Assembly (NCBI GenBank): GCA_045046885.1
Contig: JASFYX010000016.1
Location: forward strand, 1-64,000
Length of the DNA: 64,000 nucleotides
Source of the DNA: CG1-02-35-72 sp045046885
GTDB lineage: Bacteria; Bacteroidota; Bacteroidia; Flavobacteriales; Flavobacteriaceae
Direction of reading: 5' to 3'
Program-made: the position numbers and the translations under genes
The notes under the pieces: model-generated
Databases searched by the model: none
What the model was told of the DNA's origin: nothing
Seen by the model: the letters and a program-made list of their open reading frames with translations, nothing else
Shown: piece after piece, positions 26,433 to 36,138 of the stretch
How positions within the stretch are numbered: position 1 is the first letter of the stretch
Layout of the letters: each line of letters begins with the position of its first letter

Positions 26433-27551
26433 ATGTCTGCATTTTTAGCACTTGGAATAAAAAAAGAATTTATAAAAGCAATAGCTGAATTAGGGTTTAA
26501 AAATCCCACAGAAATTCAGCTTAAAAGTATTCCAAAATTATTAAGTAATCCTACAGATTTTATTGGTTTGGCACAAACCGGAACAGGCAAAACGGCTGCT
26601 TTTGGGCTGCCCTTACTTCATAGAATAGACATACAATCTAATGACATTCAGGCTTTAATTTTAGCGCCTACACGCGAATTGGTACAACAGATCAAAAAAC
26701 ACTTATTTAAATACACTAAATATACAGATAAGCCCATTTTTGTTGAAGGTATTTATGGCGGTGAAAAAATTGATAAACAAATACTCAGATTAAAACGCAC
26801 AACTCATATAGTGGTTGCAACACCAGGTAGACTAATTGATATTCTGGAACGCGGTGATATTGATTTAAGTCATATAAGGACACTTGTTTTAGATGAAGCC
26901 GATGAGATGCTAAGCATGGGTTTTAAAGAAGATTTAAATCGTATTTTACGCTATACATCAGGCAAACGTAATACATGGCTTTTTTCTGCCACGATGCCAG
27001 AAGGCATTAAGAGTATCATAAAAAAATATATGTCACCTCAAGCGACTCGTGTTGAAGTGAATAAAGAATCGTTGGTAAACGTCAATATTGAACACCTTTT
27101 TATAAAAACGACAATTAAAGACAAATTTACAGTTTTAACTGATTTATTGAAAAGGCGCAAAGGAGAAAGAGGTATTGTTTTTTGTCGTACAAAATTAGGG
27201 ACGCAAAGTTTAACCACAAAGCTTCGTGAAACAGGTTTTAATGTAGATGCTTTAGAAGGTAATATGCAGCAGCGTGAGCGCGATAAAGCTATGCGTGCTT
27301 TTAAAAAGGGCACACTTCAGGTTTTGGTTTCAACCGATGTATCAGCTAGAGGTATTGATGTCAATAATTTGGCTTTTGTAATCCACCATCAATTACCTGA
27401 GCAAACAGATTATTACACACACCGAAGCGGCAGGACAGCCAGAGCAGGTAAAAAAGGACAATCTATTGCTTTAATTATACCGAGTGAGTTACAGCAAATC
27501 CACCAACTTCAAAAGAAATTAGATATCACTTTTGAAGAGGTGAAATATTGA
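26433..27551 (+). CDS. DEAD-box RNA helicase 1
   Basis: 372 residues, the minimal two-RecA-domain form without C-terminal extension. Motifs: Q (NPTEIQ), I AQTGTGKT, Ia PTRELV, II DEAD (LDEADEML), III SATMP, V STDVSARGID, VI HRSGRTARAG. ATP-dependent RNA unwinding in ribosome assembly or mRNA turnover. Next to the cold-shock gene, each with its own promoter element. Two bases separate it from the convergent BNR gene. Confidence 0.93.
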   Translation: MSAFLALGIKKEFIKAIAELGFKNPTEIQLKSIPKLLSNPTDFIGLAQTGTGKTAAFGLPLLHRIDIQSNDIQALILAPTRELVQQIKKHLFKYTKYTDKPIFVEGIYGGEKIDKQILRLKRTTHIVVATPGRLIDILERGDIDLSHIRTLVLDEADEMLSMGFKEDLNRILRYTSGKRNTWLFSATMPEGIKSIIKKYMSPQATRVEVNKESLVNVNIEHLFIKTTIKDKFTVLTDLLKRRKGERGIVFCRTKLGTQSLTTKLRETGFNVDALEGNMQQRERDKAMRAFKKGTLQVLVSTDVSARGIDVNNLAFVIHHQLPEQTDYYTHRSGRTARAGKKGQSIALIIPSELQQIHQLQKKLDITFEEVKY

Positions 27552-27553
27552 TA

Positions 27554-30500
27554 TTACATTGTTATAGCTCCAATTCCGGCTTGCCACAAAGCTTTATTAA
27601 AGGCCGGTACAGTGACATTTATAAATTCTTCGGCTTTAGCTTTTAAGGGAACCCATTGAGCGTCTAACTCTTTTTTTCTGTTAATAGAACTTTGATTGAC
27701 ACGCGGAATAGCACTTTCGGTTTGATTGATTAAAAAAATGTATTCTGCCGTGAATTTATTTGGAAAATTCTCAACATCATCATAGGCTTTAGATTTTCGC
27801 TGTACCATATCTTCATCCCAAGATTTTAATTGCGACAATAAATCTTTACCCGATTTTATCAAATCGGCCGACGCTTTCTTTTCTTTTAAGGTCTTAAGAA
27901 TGGCTTTAAATTGGTCTTGTACCTTTTTTAAAGCGTTAACTTTATTGTGCATATCGGTTAGTTTTAATTCCATATCCGTCATAAAGGCATCGTAGGTTTC
28001 AAGCTGTCCTGCTTTTATGTCATACAACGGATTATTTTTGATAATGGCTTTTGTCGTCATGACTTTATCATCCACTTTCAAAGTTGCTGTGTAAGTCCCA
28101 GGGTTTACCGAATGACGTCTGAAGCTAGCCTCGTAATACACATTAGGAATACCTGGCATTATAGGATAGCGTTTATCCCATACAAAGCGGTTTAGGCCTT
28201 CCCTTTTACTCAATTTTGAAGCAGATGGTGGCCCTCCTGCCCAACGTCTATACGATTTATCTTTTTTTGAGGTAAATGAATTCACCAACTCATTTTTACT
28301 GTTTCTTATTTCTAAAGTTACCTGTGTCTTAGCATCTAATTTAGGTAGTTCGTAATAAAAAATAACGCCATTGGCGGGATTAACACCTTCAAAAGGATTA
28401 GTCCCCTTACTTTTATTGCTGTTCAAAGAACTTCCCCAAAAACCGTAAATGGCGTCTTGTGGTTTGTAAAATTTGACCGTCTTTTTAGCCGATTTGTATT
28501 GTTCTAGGACGGCTAAATCGTCTAAAATCCAAAAAGAACGTCCGGATGTAGAGACAATTAAATTGCCCTTATGTACCATTAAATCGGTTATAGGTGTAAC
28601 GGGTAAGTTTAATTGTAATGGCTCCCACATTTTGCCGCCGTTAAACGATACATAAACACCTGTTTCTGTACCGGCATATAAAAGATTTTTTTTAATGGGG
28701 TCTTCTCTAACAACTCGTGTATAAGCGCCATAAGGAATCCCTGTACTTATGTTTGTCCACGTTTTACCGTAATTGGTTGTTTTATAAAGAGCAGGGGTAT
28801 AGTCGTTAAATTTATAACGGGTTGTGGCAATATAGGCTGTCGCCGGATTGTGAGGCGATACTTCAATGGCATTTACAAGCGTTTCTTTCATGCCTTTGGG
28901 TGTAATATTTTTCCAATGTGCCCCGTTATCTCTTGTAACATAAACATAGCCATCATCGCTACCAGTATAAATGACGCCTTTTTCACTAGGTGATTCTTTT
29001 ATATAAGTCAATGTACCATAGTTTTCGGCACCAACAGCCTCAATTGTGTAAGGACCACCACCATGACCTTGTTTACTATCTATGTTGCGGGTTAAATCGG
29101 GTGAAAATTCTGTCCACGTTTGCCCCATATCGGTTGTTTTTAAAACCATTTGTGCTCCGTGATAAAAAGTATTTTTTTCGTGGGTACTTCTTATAATAGG
29201 TGCGTTCCAGTTAAAGAGGTATTTCATTTCGCGTGCGGCACGTCCTAAATACTGAATAGGGGCTTCCATAATATTTGTACTGGCTTTAGATTTCATATCT
29301 AAAACTTCAATAGTTCCCAAATAACTACCGCCTAACACATAGCGTGGATTGTCGGGATCGAAAGCTAAAAAAGCACTTTCGCCACCAGCTGCATAAGTCC
29401 AATCTTGTGTACTGATGCTATAGCGTCCCAAAGAAAGACTCGCTATTTTAACCGATGAGTTGTCTTGTTGCCCGCCATAAATATTATAGGGAAACAAATT
29501 ATCGGCATTAATGCGGTAAATTTGTGCTGTTGGCATATTGCTTTGTGTTGACCAAGTTTTAGAACTGTTAAACGAAATAGCGGCGCCACCATCGTTGGCA
29601 ATAACCATATTTTTTCCGTTGTTGGGATTTATCCACAGTTCGTGAAAATCGCCGTGAGTACCGCTAATTCTCTTCCAAGTTTTACCGCCATCAATAGATT
29701 TTAATGCGGCTGCACTCATAACATAAACCACGTTTTCGTTAGTAGGGTCGGCGGTTACTTTTATGTAATACCAAGCCCGTTGTGTGAGGCGATTGTCGTC
29801 GCTTACGCGATGCCAATTTTTACCGGCATTGTTTGATACAAACAAGCCTCCTTTATCTTTATTACTGTCGCTTTCTATCACAGCAAAAACCTTATCGGAA
29901 TTGGCACGACTGACAGAGATGGCCATTTTACCCATTTCTTTAGGAAGCCCTTTTGTCATTTTATGCCACGTTTCTCCGGCATCTGTAGATTTGTATAAAC
30001 CACTTCCGGCACCGCCACTTGTCATTTTCCACGGGGTGCGTTGATGATGCCACATTGATGCATATAGAACTTGTGGATTATTCATATCCATAGATAAGTC
30101 GGTAGCACCTGTTAAGTTATTTACATACAGTACTTTTCGCCAATTTTTACCGCCATCGGTAGATTTGTATATACCTCTGTCGGTTGTTGGTGCTTGATAG
30201 GCGCCTTGTGCCGCTACATAAACAATATCGGGGTTTGTAGGATTGATGATTATCCTAGAAATGACTTGTGTCTTATCTAAACCTAATTTTACCCAGGTCT
30301 TTCCGGCGTTATTCGATTTATAAACACCATCGCCATACGAAGTCATAACGCCTCTAATAGCGTGTTCGCCCATACCTACATATACTATATTTGGATTAGA
30401 TTCGCTCACAGTAACAGCACCAACAGAACCTGTTTTAAAGAAGCCGTCAGATATGTTTGTCCACCGTTGTCCGGCATCGGTAGTTTTCCAAACACCACCA

Positions 30501-30682
30501 CCAGTTGTACCCATATAATAGGTGAGGGGGTCATTGACAACACCACTGGCTGAATTGGAACGGCCACCTCTAAAAGGACCTATATTGCGGTATTTAAGCG
30601 GTTTAAAATAAGTGTTGGCATTTTGAGCAGTAACTGTACTTAAAATAAAAAAACTGATAACGAGGCTAAAAAGGGTTTTCAT
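27554..30682 (-). CDS. Large secreted BNR/VPS10-type repeat protein (paralogue B)
   Basis: 1042 residues; signal peptide ending VTAQ. Repeated Asp-boxes (TTDAGQRW, SNNAGKTW, STDGGKNW, STDAGETW, SNNAGKNW, TRDNGAHW, TTNYGKTW) across about 40-730, then a beta-sandwich and a helical C-terminal region. N-terminal YRNIGPFRGGR parallels RARHIGPALMSGR in paralogue A, so the two are homologous over their full length. Annotated glycosyl hydrolases elsewhere; no active site is evident. Monocistronic. Confidence 0.82.
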   Translation of the reverse strand: MKTLFSLVISFFILSTVTAQNANTYFKPLKYRNIGPFRGGRSNSASGVVNDPLTYYMGTTGGGVWKTTDAGQRWTNISDGFFKTGSVGAVTVSESNPNIVYVGMGEHAIRGVMTSYGDGVYKSNNAGKTWVKLGLDKTQVISRIIINPTNPDIVYVAAQGAYQAPTTDRGIYKSTDGGKNWRKVLYVNNLTGATDLSMDMNNPQVLYASMWHHQRTPWKMTSGGAGSGLYKSTDAGETWHKMTKGLPKEMGKMAISVSRANSDKVFAVIESDSNKDKGGLFVSNNAGKNWHRVSDDNRLTQRAWYYIKVTADPTNENVVYVMSAAALKSIDGGKTWKRISGTHGDFHELWINPNNGKNMVIANDGGAAISFNSSKTWSTQSNMPTAQIYRINADNLFPYNIYGGQQDNSSVKIASLSLGRYSISTQDWTYAAGGESAFLAFDPDNPRYVLGGSYLGTIEVLDMKSKASTNIMEAPIQYLGRAAREMKYLFNWNAPIIRSTHEKNTFYHGAQMVLKTTDMGQTWTEFSPDLTRNIDSKQGHGGGPYTIEAVGAENYGTLTYIKESPSEKGVIYTGSDDGYVYVTRDNGAHWKNITPKGMKETLVNAIEVSPHNPATAYIATTRYKFNDYTPALYKTTNYGKTWTNISTGIPYGAYTRVVREDPIKKNLLYAGTETGVYVSFNGGKMWEPLQLNLPVTPITDLMVHKGNLIVSTSGRSFWILDDLAVLEQYKSAKKTVKFYKPQDAIYGFWGSSLNSNKSKGTNPFEGVNPANGVIFYYELPKLDAKTQVTLEIRNSKNELVNSFTSKKDKSYRRWAGGPPSASKLSKREGLNRFVWDKRYPIMPGIPNVYYEASFRRHSVNPGTYTATLKVDDKVMTTKAIIKNNPLYDIKAGQLETYDAFMTDMELKLTDMHNKVNALKKVQDQFKAILKTLKEKKASADLIKSGKDLLSQLKSWDEDMVQRKSKAYDDVENFPNKFTAEYIFLINQTESAIPRVNQSSINRKKELDAQWVPLKAKAEEFINVTVPAFNKALWQAGIGAITM

Positions 30683-30705
30683 AGTGTTAAAATTAGATTT
30701 GGAAC

Positions 30706-30713
30706 ATCAAATA
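30706..30713 (-). promoter_or_regulatory. TAnnTTTG element of paralogue B
   Basis: TATATTTG on the minus strand, 23 bases before the start at 30682. Confidence 0.5.
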
Positions 30714-30838
30714 TACAGTATTTATCCACTTTTAATTTCCGATTAATCTAAAAAAAATGTTAATACTTTTGAAGGATAAAAAACAAGGTTTAAAATAATT
30801 TACAATAATTTGTAACTTGTCAACATAAAAATTAATAG

Positions 30839-32425
30839 ATGATTCAATCTTACAAACAAAACCCAAAGCTTCAAGATAATTACGATACTATAATTATAGG
30901 CTCTGGAATGGGCGGATTAACCACAGGTGTAATTCTAGCCAAGCAAGGCCAAAAGGTACTTATTTTAGAGCGTCATTATACCGCAGGTGGCTTTACACAT
31001 GTTTTTAAGCGCAAAGGCTACGAGTGGGATGTGGGTATCCATTATATTGGCGAAGTGCAAAAGCCTAACAGTTTGATGCGTAAATTGTTTGATTATATTA
31101 CCGATAGTCAGCTTAAATGGGCTGATTTAGGCACCGTTTACGACCGCATTATAGTAGGAGAGAAGTCCTACGATTTTGTAAAAGGAACGCAGAATTTTAA
31201 ACAACAATTAATTAGCTATTTCCCTAAAGAAGAGGAGACTATAAATAATTATCTAAAGTTAGTATTTACCGCTGTAAAGAGTAGTAAAAACTATTATATC
31301 AGCAAAGCATTACCACCTTTTTTAAATACTTTAGTTGGGGGATTTATGCGGAAACCGTTTTTCAAATTGGCCGATAAAACAACTTACGAAGTTTTAAAAT
31401 CGGTAACCGATAATGAAGAGCTGATAAAGGTGCTTTGTGGCCAGTACGGTGATTACGGTATGCCACCCAAACAGAGCAGTTTTTATATGCACGCCTCGGT
31501 GGTACGTCATTATTTAGACGGGGGTAGTTTTCCTATTGGTGGTTCTTCTCAAATTGCCAAGATAATCGACAAGGTAATTGAAGCCGGCGGTGGTACTATT
31601 TTAATCAATGCAGAAGTGTCGCAAGTTATAGTAAAAAACAACAAAGCAACAGGGGTGCTTATGGCAGATGGTAAAATATTTTCAGCTAAAAATATCATCA
31701 GTAATGCAGGAATTATGACGACTTATAACAAGCTATTACCCAAAGAAATTGTTGCTAAACACCACCTAAAAGGACAATTGCAAAAAGTAAAACGTTCGGT
31801 AGCACACATTAGTTTATACGTCGGTTTAGAAGGGAGTCCTGAAGCTTTAAATCTACCCAAAACCAATCACTGGATTTATCCCGAAAAGGGTGATCACGAC
31901 ACTTGTGTCGAAAATTATATAAACGATATCAATCGGGAATTCCCAATGGTTTATATTTCATTTCCTGCCTCAAAAGATCCTGACTGGCTTAAGCGTTATC
32001 CAAACAAAAGCACCATAGACATCATTACCTTAATGCCGTACAGCATTTTTGCACCTTGGGCCGATAGCCGTTGGAAAAAGCGTGGTGATGATTACGAAGC
32101 ACTCAAAGAAAAATTAGCCCAACGCTTGTTAGCGGTATTGTATAAATATGTGCCCCAAGTAAAAGGTAAAGTTGCTTATTACGAGCTTTCTACACCGCTA
32201 ACAACACAACACTTTGTCAATTATGAAAAAGGCGAAATATACGGTTTGGACCACAGTCCGAGTCGTTTTAGACAAAAGTTTCTGAAACCCCAAACGCCCA
32301 TTAAAAACTTTTACCTAACTGGACAAGATATTGTGACGGCAGGGGTAGGCGGTGCCTTATTTTCGGGAGTGCTAACGACTATGGCGGTGACGGGTAAGAA
32401 TGTGTTGAAAAAGATTTGGAAGTAA
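30839..32425 (+). CDS. Retinol-saturase/phytoene-dehydrogenase-like FAD oxidoreductase
   Basis: 528 residues. N-terminal dinucleotide-binding site IIGSGMGGLTTG with the ERHYTAGG continuation, then WDVGIHYIGEV characteristic of the all-trans-retinol 13,14-reductase/carotenoid branch, and a C-terminal LTGQDIVTAGVGGAL FAD motif. Saturates or desaturates a polyene or isoprenoid; the substrate is unknown and no carotenoid genes are nearby. Monocistronic; convergent with the DUF1684 gene. Confidence 0.87.
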   Translation: MIQSYKQNPKLQDNYDTIIIGSGMGGLTTGVILAKQGQKVLILERHYTAGGFTHVFKRKGYEWDVGIHYIGEVQKPNSLMRKLFDYITDSQLKWADLGTVYDRIIVGEKSYDFVKGTQNFKQQLISYFPKEEETINNYLKLVFTAVKSSKNYYISKALPPFLNTLVGGFMRKPFFKLADKTTYEVLKSVTDNEELIKVLCGQYGDYGMPPKQSSFYMHASVVRHYLDGGSFPIGGSSQIAKIIDKVIEAGGGTILINAEVSQVIVKNNKATGVLMADGKIFSAKNIISNAGIMTTYNKLLPKEIVAKHHLKGQLQKVKRSVAHISLYVGLEGSPEALNLPKTNHWIYPEKGDHDTCVENYINDINREFPMVYISFPASKDPDWLKRYPNKSTIDIITLMPYSIFAPWADSRWKKRGDDYEALKEKLAQRLLAVLYKYVPQVKGKVAYYELSTPLTTQHFVNYEKGEIYGLDHSPSRFRQKFLKPQTPIKNFYLTGQDIVTAGVGGALFSGVLTTMAVTGKNVLKKIWK

Positions 32426-32436
32426 ATGCATCGTGA

Positions 32437-33066
32437 TTATTCGTACATCTTTTCACCTGTAAGTATCTTTACAGCTAAATTGTTTTCTTTTGGCGGAATA
32501 GGACAGGAATGGTTTGGGTTGTACACACAATAAGGGTTGTAAGCCAAATTAAAGTCGAGTGTAAGTGTATCACCGTTGGGTATGTCGAGTACTAAATAAC
32601 GCCCCCCTGCATAGGTTTCTTTGCCTGAAGTTGCATCTGTAAAAGGTAGAAAAAGGGCATTTCTGGTTATAGGAGAACCCACCAGACGGGCATCTTGATA
32701 AACATTCAATTTATAAGGCTTACCTTTTATATTAAAGCTTAAAGTACCATAAATAACATAAATATAAGATTTGCCTGTAGATGTTTTAATAACAATATTT
32801 GGAGGTGTTTCTAATTTAGTTAGTTGTGCTTTTACTTTATAACTATAATCTACCGGAAAATATTTAAGTCCTTTAAAACCCTTTAAAAGCTTCGGTGTGA
32901 GCATTGTTTTTTCTGGAATTTTGTAGGTCGCATCTTTTTGCTTTCTAAAAGTTTCAATGTGCTTTTTGTGGTTTTTTATCTGCCTAATAGTACCTTTCTG
33001 TGCTAAAAGAGTTGGAGTTGTTACAAGAAAAGCTATAAGCAATATAAAGTGGGGTAATTTTTTCAT
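32437..33066 (-). CDS. DUF1684 protein, exported
   Basis: 209 residues with a signal peptide (TPTLLAQ). The family core is clear: FTDATSGKETYAGGRYL, DFNLAYNPYCVYNP and CPIPPKENNLAV. Structurally DUF1684 has a beta-rich fold with conserved Cys/Pro segments, function unestablished. Widespread in Bacteroidota as a secreted protein. Own promoter element at 33093. Confidence 0.9.
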   Translation of the reverse strand: MKKLPHFILLIAFLVTTPTLLAQKGTIRQIKNHKKHIETFRKQKDATYKIPEKTMLTPKLLKGFKGLKYFPVDYSYKVKAQLTKLETPPNIVIKTSTGKSYIYVIYGTLSFNIKGKPYKLNVYQDARLVGSPITRNALFLPFTDATSGKETYAGGRYLVLDIPNGDTLTLDFNLAYNPYCVYNPNHSCPIPPKENNLAVKILTGEKMYE

Positions 33067-33092
33067 GATTTTAAGTTAGTTTAGTAGAGTGC

Positions 33093-33100
33093 CAAATATA
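33093..33100 (-). promoter_or_regulatory. TAnnTTTG element of the DUF1684 gene
   Basis: TATATTTG on the minus strand, 26 bases before the start at 33066. Confidence 0.45.
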
Positions 33101-33187
33101 ATAATTAAATTTTCTTTAAAAAGATTTTGTTTCTTTAAGTTAGGTTTTACTTTATATAAAAATTAATTTAAATAATAAATTATTGTT

Positions 33188-33195
33188 TAAATTTG
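33188..33195 (+). promoter_or_regulatory. TAnnTTTG element before the second sigma gene
   Basis: TAAATTTG, 59 bases before ATG 33255, leaving a 5' leader of about 55 bases. Confidence 0.4.
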
Positions 33196-33254
33196 AAAAC
33201 TATTTTAATGTATTAGGGTCTAAGGATTCTAACAATATATATTAATCGATTTTG

Positions 33255-33836
33255 ATGAATAAATCATTAGCAAACGAGTCAGAATTTATAAGCAAACTGT
33301 TAAACAGTAAGCATAGAGATTTGGCGTTTAAACAGTTGCTAGACTTATATCAAGAACGTTTGTATTGGCATATCAGAAAAATGGTAAGTACTCACGACAA
33401 TGCCAATGATGTTCTTCAAAATACCTTTTTACGTATTTATAAAAGTCTTCCAAAATTTAAGCAAAATAGTTCTTTACATACGTGGATGTATAAAATAGCC
33501 TATAATGAATCGCTTCGTTTTATAGAGCAAAACAAAAAGAAACATTATTTGTCTATAGACGAAGTAAATACCAAGTATTTAGATAATTTAGAAGCAGATA
33601 CTTATTTTGATGGGGACTATCTCCAATTAAAATTACATAAAATTCTGGCAAGGCTTCCTGAAAGGCAAAAACAAATTTTTCAGATGAAATATTATGATGA
33701 TTTAAAATTTAGAGAAATATCAGCAATTTTAAATATCAAAGAAGGCACTTTAAAAACCTTGTATTACGGTGCGGTTAAAGTAGTTGAATCTGAACTGACT
33801 ACCGTTGATAACCATCTTAAAAGTGAAGCATCATGA
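33255..33836 (+). CDS. ECF-type RNA polymerase sigma factor 2
   Basis: 193 residues from ATG 33255 (an in-frame TTG precedes it). Region 2: DNANDVLQNTFLRIYKSLPKF; region 4: LPERQKQIFQMKYYDDLKFREISAIL... with KEGTLKTLYYGA as recognition helix (only the ends quoted). The promoter specificity is unknown. Overlaps the next gene by 4 bases (ATGA) and leads a cluster with a Spy-like chaperone and an outer-membrane protein, pointing to envelope stress control. Confidence 0.92.
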   Translation: MNKSLANESEFISKLLNSKHRDLAFKQLLDLYQERLYWHIRKMVSTHDNANDVLQNTFLRIYKSLPKFKQNSSLHTWMYKIAYNESLRFIEQNKKKHYLSIDEVNTKYLDNLEADTYFDGDYLQLKLHKILARLPERQKQIFQMKYYDDLKFREISAILNIKEGTLKTLYYGAVKVVESELTTVDNHLKSEAS

Positions 33837-34294
33837 TAAATAACCTAAAAATATATAACATGAAAACCAATGACAACAATTTGTTTGATTCAAAATTAGG
33901 TAAATTACACAAAACAGAATTAGGTTATAAATTACCTAAAGATTATTTCGAAAAATCTAAGCAAACTATTTTTGACAATATTGTTAAAGATGAAAAAGTA
34001 AAAGTTTTGCCCTTGTATAAAAATCGGGTTATTTGGACATTAGCGGCATCAATTGCTTTAGTAATCACTTTAACTATCTATAAACCAAATATATTTAAGG
34101 GCTTAAATCGGTTTCAATCTGCTGTTACAGATACATTAGAACAATTCAATCAGCCACAACTTGCCGATAAAAATTCGCAGTATGATGATAATGTTTTATT
34201 GAGTTCTTTATTTGTATCAGATGAAAATCTAGATGATTTTGTTGATGATTATGTTTATAATGAAACCTTGAATAGTAATTCTGTAAATCAATAA
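33833..34294 (+). CDS. Putative membrane anti-sigma partner
   Basis: 153 residues with one membrane segment (VIWTLAASIALVITLTIY, about 75-92), a short cytoplasmic N-terminal half (SKLGKLHKTELGYKLPKDYFE) and an acidic periplasmic tail. The KLPKDYFE pattern is common in Bacteroidota proteins following ECF sigma genes. ATG 33833 overlaps the sigma stop; an ATG at 33860 (MKTNDNN) is the alternative start. Anti-sigma role inferred from topology and position. Confidence 0.65.
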   Translation: MINNLKIYNMKTNDNNLFDSKLGKLHKTELGYKLPKDYFEKSKQTIFDNIVKDEKVKVLPLYKNRVIWTLAASIALVITLTIYKPNIFKGLNRFQSAVTDTLEQFNQPQLADKNSQYDDNVLLSSLFVSDENLDDFVDDYVYNETLNSNSVNQ

Positions 34295-34384
34295 AAAATT
34301 GAGATGAAAAGAACTTTTTTGAATAACATTGGTCTAAAAGACAATGAACGTTCAAAAAATTGATTAACACAAAATTTAATAAAA

Positions 34385-34876
34385 ATGAAATCCATAATTA
34401 GAAATTTAAGTTTAGTATTGATATTACTTTTTAGCTTTAGTAATTTAGAAGCACAAAGTAAGTTACCTATCAATAATTTGACTCCAGAACAAATCAGCTT
34501 ATTACAAAAGCAAAAAGATTTGATAAAAGCAAATAGGGCAAAGTTTAAAGCCAGTATGACCAAAGAGCAATTGGCTATTTTACACAATACAAAATTATCA
34601 ATGAAGGAGCGTCACAATGATCTTATAGCTTCATTTACAGGAGCTCAAAAAGAAATGATGAGCCATAATACGCGAATTGTTAACGATTTAAAAAATCAAT
34701 TTAGAGCTTCGCTCACCAAAGACCAACGCCAACAAATGAGTATGCATGCTAAGGACCGCGCCAAACAACACGATGGTACCGAAATGCGTCATGATGTAAA
34801 AGATATGCGTGATAAAAAGATGCATGGCGGTAATCATAATGATGGCAATATGGGCGGTGGCAATATGGGAGGGTAA
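34385..34876 (+). CDS. Spy/CpxP-like periplasmic protein with His/Met-rich tail
   Basis: 163 residues; signal peptide ending LEAQS. Three LTxxQ-type motifs (LTPEQISLL, MTKEQLAIL, LTKDQRQQM) mark a Spy/CpxP-like helical chaperone fold. The C-terminus (about 130-163) is rich in His, Met, Asp and Gly (MRDKKMHGGNHNDGNMGGG), a possible metal-binding tail. Third gene of the sigma-2 cluster, 90 bases after the anti-sigma candidate. Probable periplasmic sensor or chaperone. Confidence 0.72.
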   Translation: MKSIIRNLSLVLILLFSFSNLEAQSKLPINNLTPEQISLLQKQKDLIKANRAKFKASMTKEQLAILHNTKLSMKERHNDLIASFTGAQKEMMSHNTRIVNDLKNQFRASLTKDQRQQMSMHAKDRAKQHDGTEMRHDVKDMRDKKMHGGNHNDGNMGGGNMGG

Positions 34877-34926
34877 CTCAAATCATGGCAATTAATATAT
34901 ATTTAAAATAAATTGTAAGTACTAAG

Positions 34927-34960
34927 AGTGATTGATTAGTTTCAATCACTTATAGTTTTT
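34927..34960 (+). terminator. Hairpin between Spy-like and outer-membrane genes
   Basis: AGTGATTGA-TTAGTT-TCAATCACT, 9 pairs, then TATAGTTTTT. A moderate terminator, possibly allowing read-through into 34981. Confidence 0.6.
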
Positions 34961-34980
34961 ATAAAAAACATTTCAATTAA

Positions 34981-35856
34981 ATGAAAAATTATATAACCAT
35001 TACTTTGCTATTGCTTAGCACGGTATTTTCTTTTGCTCAAGATAAAACAGAATCAACAAACAATGAAGAAGATCAAATCATAGACGAATTATTTAATTAC
35101 GATGAAATTGATGACCTTGTTGATTCATTTTCGAATTACCAATTTTTATATGTTTCACTTAATTATAGTAGCGATACCTACTTTTCTGGTCGCGATATTG
35201 GTATAAACCAATATAACTTAATACCTCAAATAACCTATTTTAATTCTAATGGTTTATTTGCGAGCCTTTCTGGGATATATTACAGTGCTTTTGTTCCAAA
35301 ATGGGATTATACTAGTGTAACTGTTGGATATGGAAAATCCTTTGGTAAATTTAAATCTATGAGGTATTTTGTAGATTATACCCGGTATATATACTCTAAT
35401 TCCTTAGATAATCTATACCAAAATAACATAGAAGCAGCCCTAACTATTCATAACAAAAAGAATAATTTAGGTTCTCAATTATCTGTAAACTATTTGTTTG
35501 GAACAGAACAATCTATAATTTTATCTTCACGAAACTTCGCCACTTTTAAACTTTTTAAAACCAAAAAATCAACATTAAATTTTAAACCACAAGTCAATAT
35601 TACATTTGGACAACAAACCATTGAGCTGGCTCAAACTTTAAACATTGGCGGTTCTCAAGTTACCAATTACTTACAAAATAAGGTATTCGATTTAATCAAC
35701 ACGCAAGTTCAACTACCTTTACAATTAAACACAAATGATTTTGATTTTGAATTGGGTTATAATATTAATTTACCAGCGGCCTTAGGTCAAGAAACCAATT
35801 TATCTACAAATGGCTTTTTTAATTTTTCTATGGCTTATTTATTTGATTTAAAATAG
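34981..35856 (+). CDS. Predicted outer-membrane beta-barrel protein
   Basis: 291 residues, signal peptide ending FSFAQ. After an acidic linker (NNEEDQIIDELF) the protein alternates aromatic beta-strands (YVSLNYSSDTYFSG; TSVTVGYGKSFG; FFNFSMAYLF) and ends in a strand with aromatic residues, as barrels do. Not recognised further. Likely a target or member of the envelope-stress cluster led by sigma 2. Confidence 0.7.
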   Translation: MKNYITITLLLLSTVFSFAQDKTESTNNEEDQIIDELFNYDEIDDLVDSFSNYQFLYVSLNYSSDTYFSGRDIGINQYNLIPQITYFNSNGLFASLSGIYYSAFVPKWDYTSVTVGYGKSFGKFKSMRYFVDYTRYIYSNSLDNLYQNNIEAALTIHNKKNNLGSQLSVNYLFGTEQSIILSSRNFATFKLFKTKKSTLNFKPQVNITFGQQTIELAQTLNIGGSQVTNYLQNKVFDLINTQVQLPLQLNTNDFDFELGYNINLPAALGQETNLSTNGFFNFSMAYLFDLK

Positions 35857-36138
35857 CCTAATTATTTTATAGAAACTTTATACTTTCCTTTAGAACGTTT
35901 TCATCAGCACATTTTAAAATTGTAAAAGGCCTCATTTTGGTTACAAAAATTCCACAAAAACCTAAAACCGACTTAGAAAGAAAAATTAGCATCAGTTATA
36001 TAAAGAACTAAAAGAAAAAAACAGGAAGAGCTAAAGTCTAAAGCGGAAAAATGATTTTATCTTGTATTATTTTCACAAAGATTTAATTAATTGGTTTTTT
36101 CACTTAAAAGTGTGCCTATCTTTGCCAAAAATTATTTT
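35857..36138. other. Intergenic gap, possible gene remnant
   Basis: 282 bases without an intact gene. A plus-strand frame around 35941-36010 reads TKIPQKPKTDLERKISISYI before a stop, with a second Lys/Glu-rich piece (EELKSKAEK) up to 36052; it looks like decayed coding sequence but cannot be assigned. The promoter of helicase 2 lies at its 3' end. Confidence 0.3.
36117..36124 (+). promoter_or_regulatory. TAnnTTTG element before helicase 2
   Basis: TATCTTTG, 14 bases before ATG 36139; it lies inside the longer frame from 36091 and so supports the shorter start. Confidence 0.5.
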
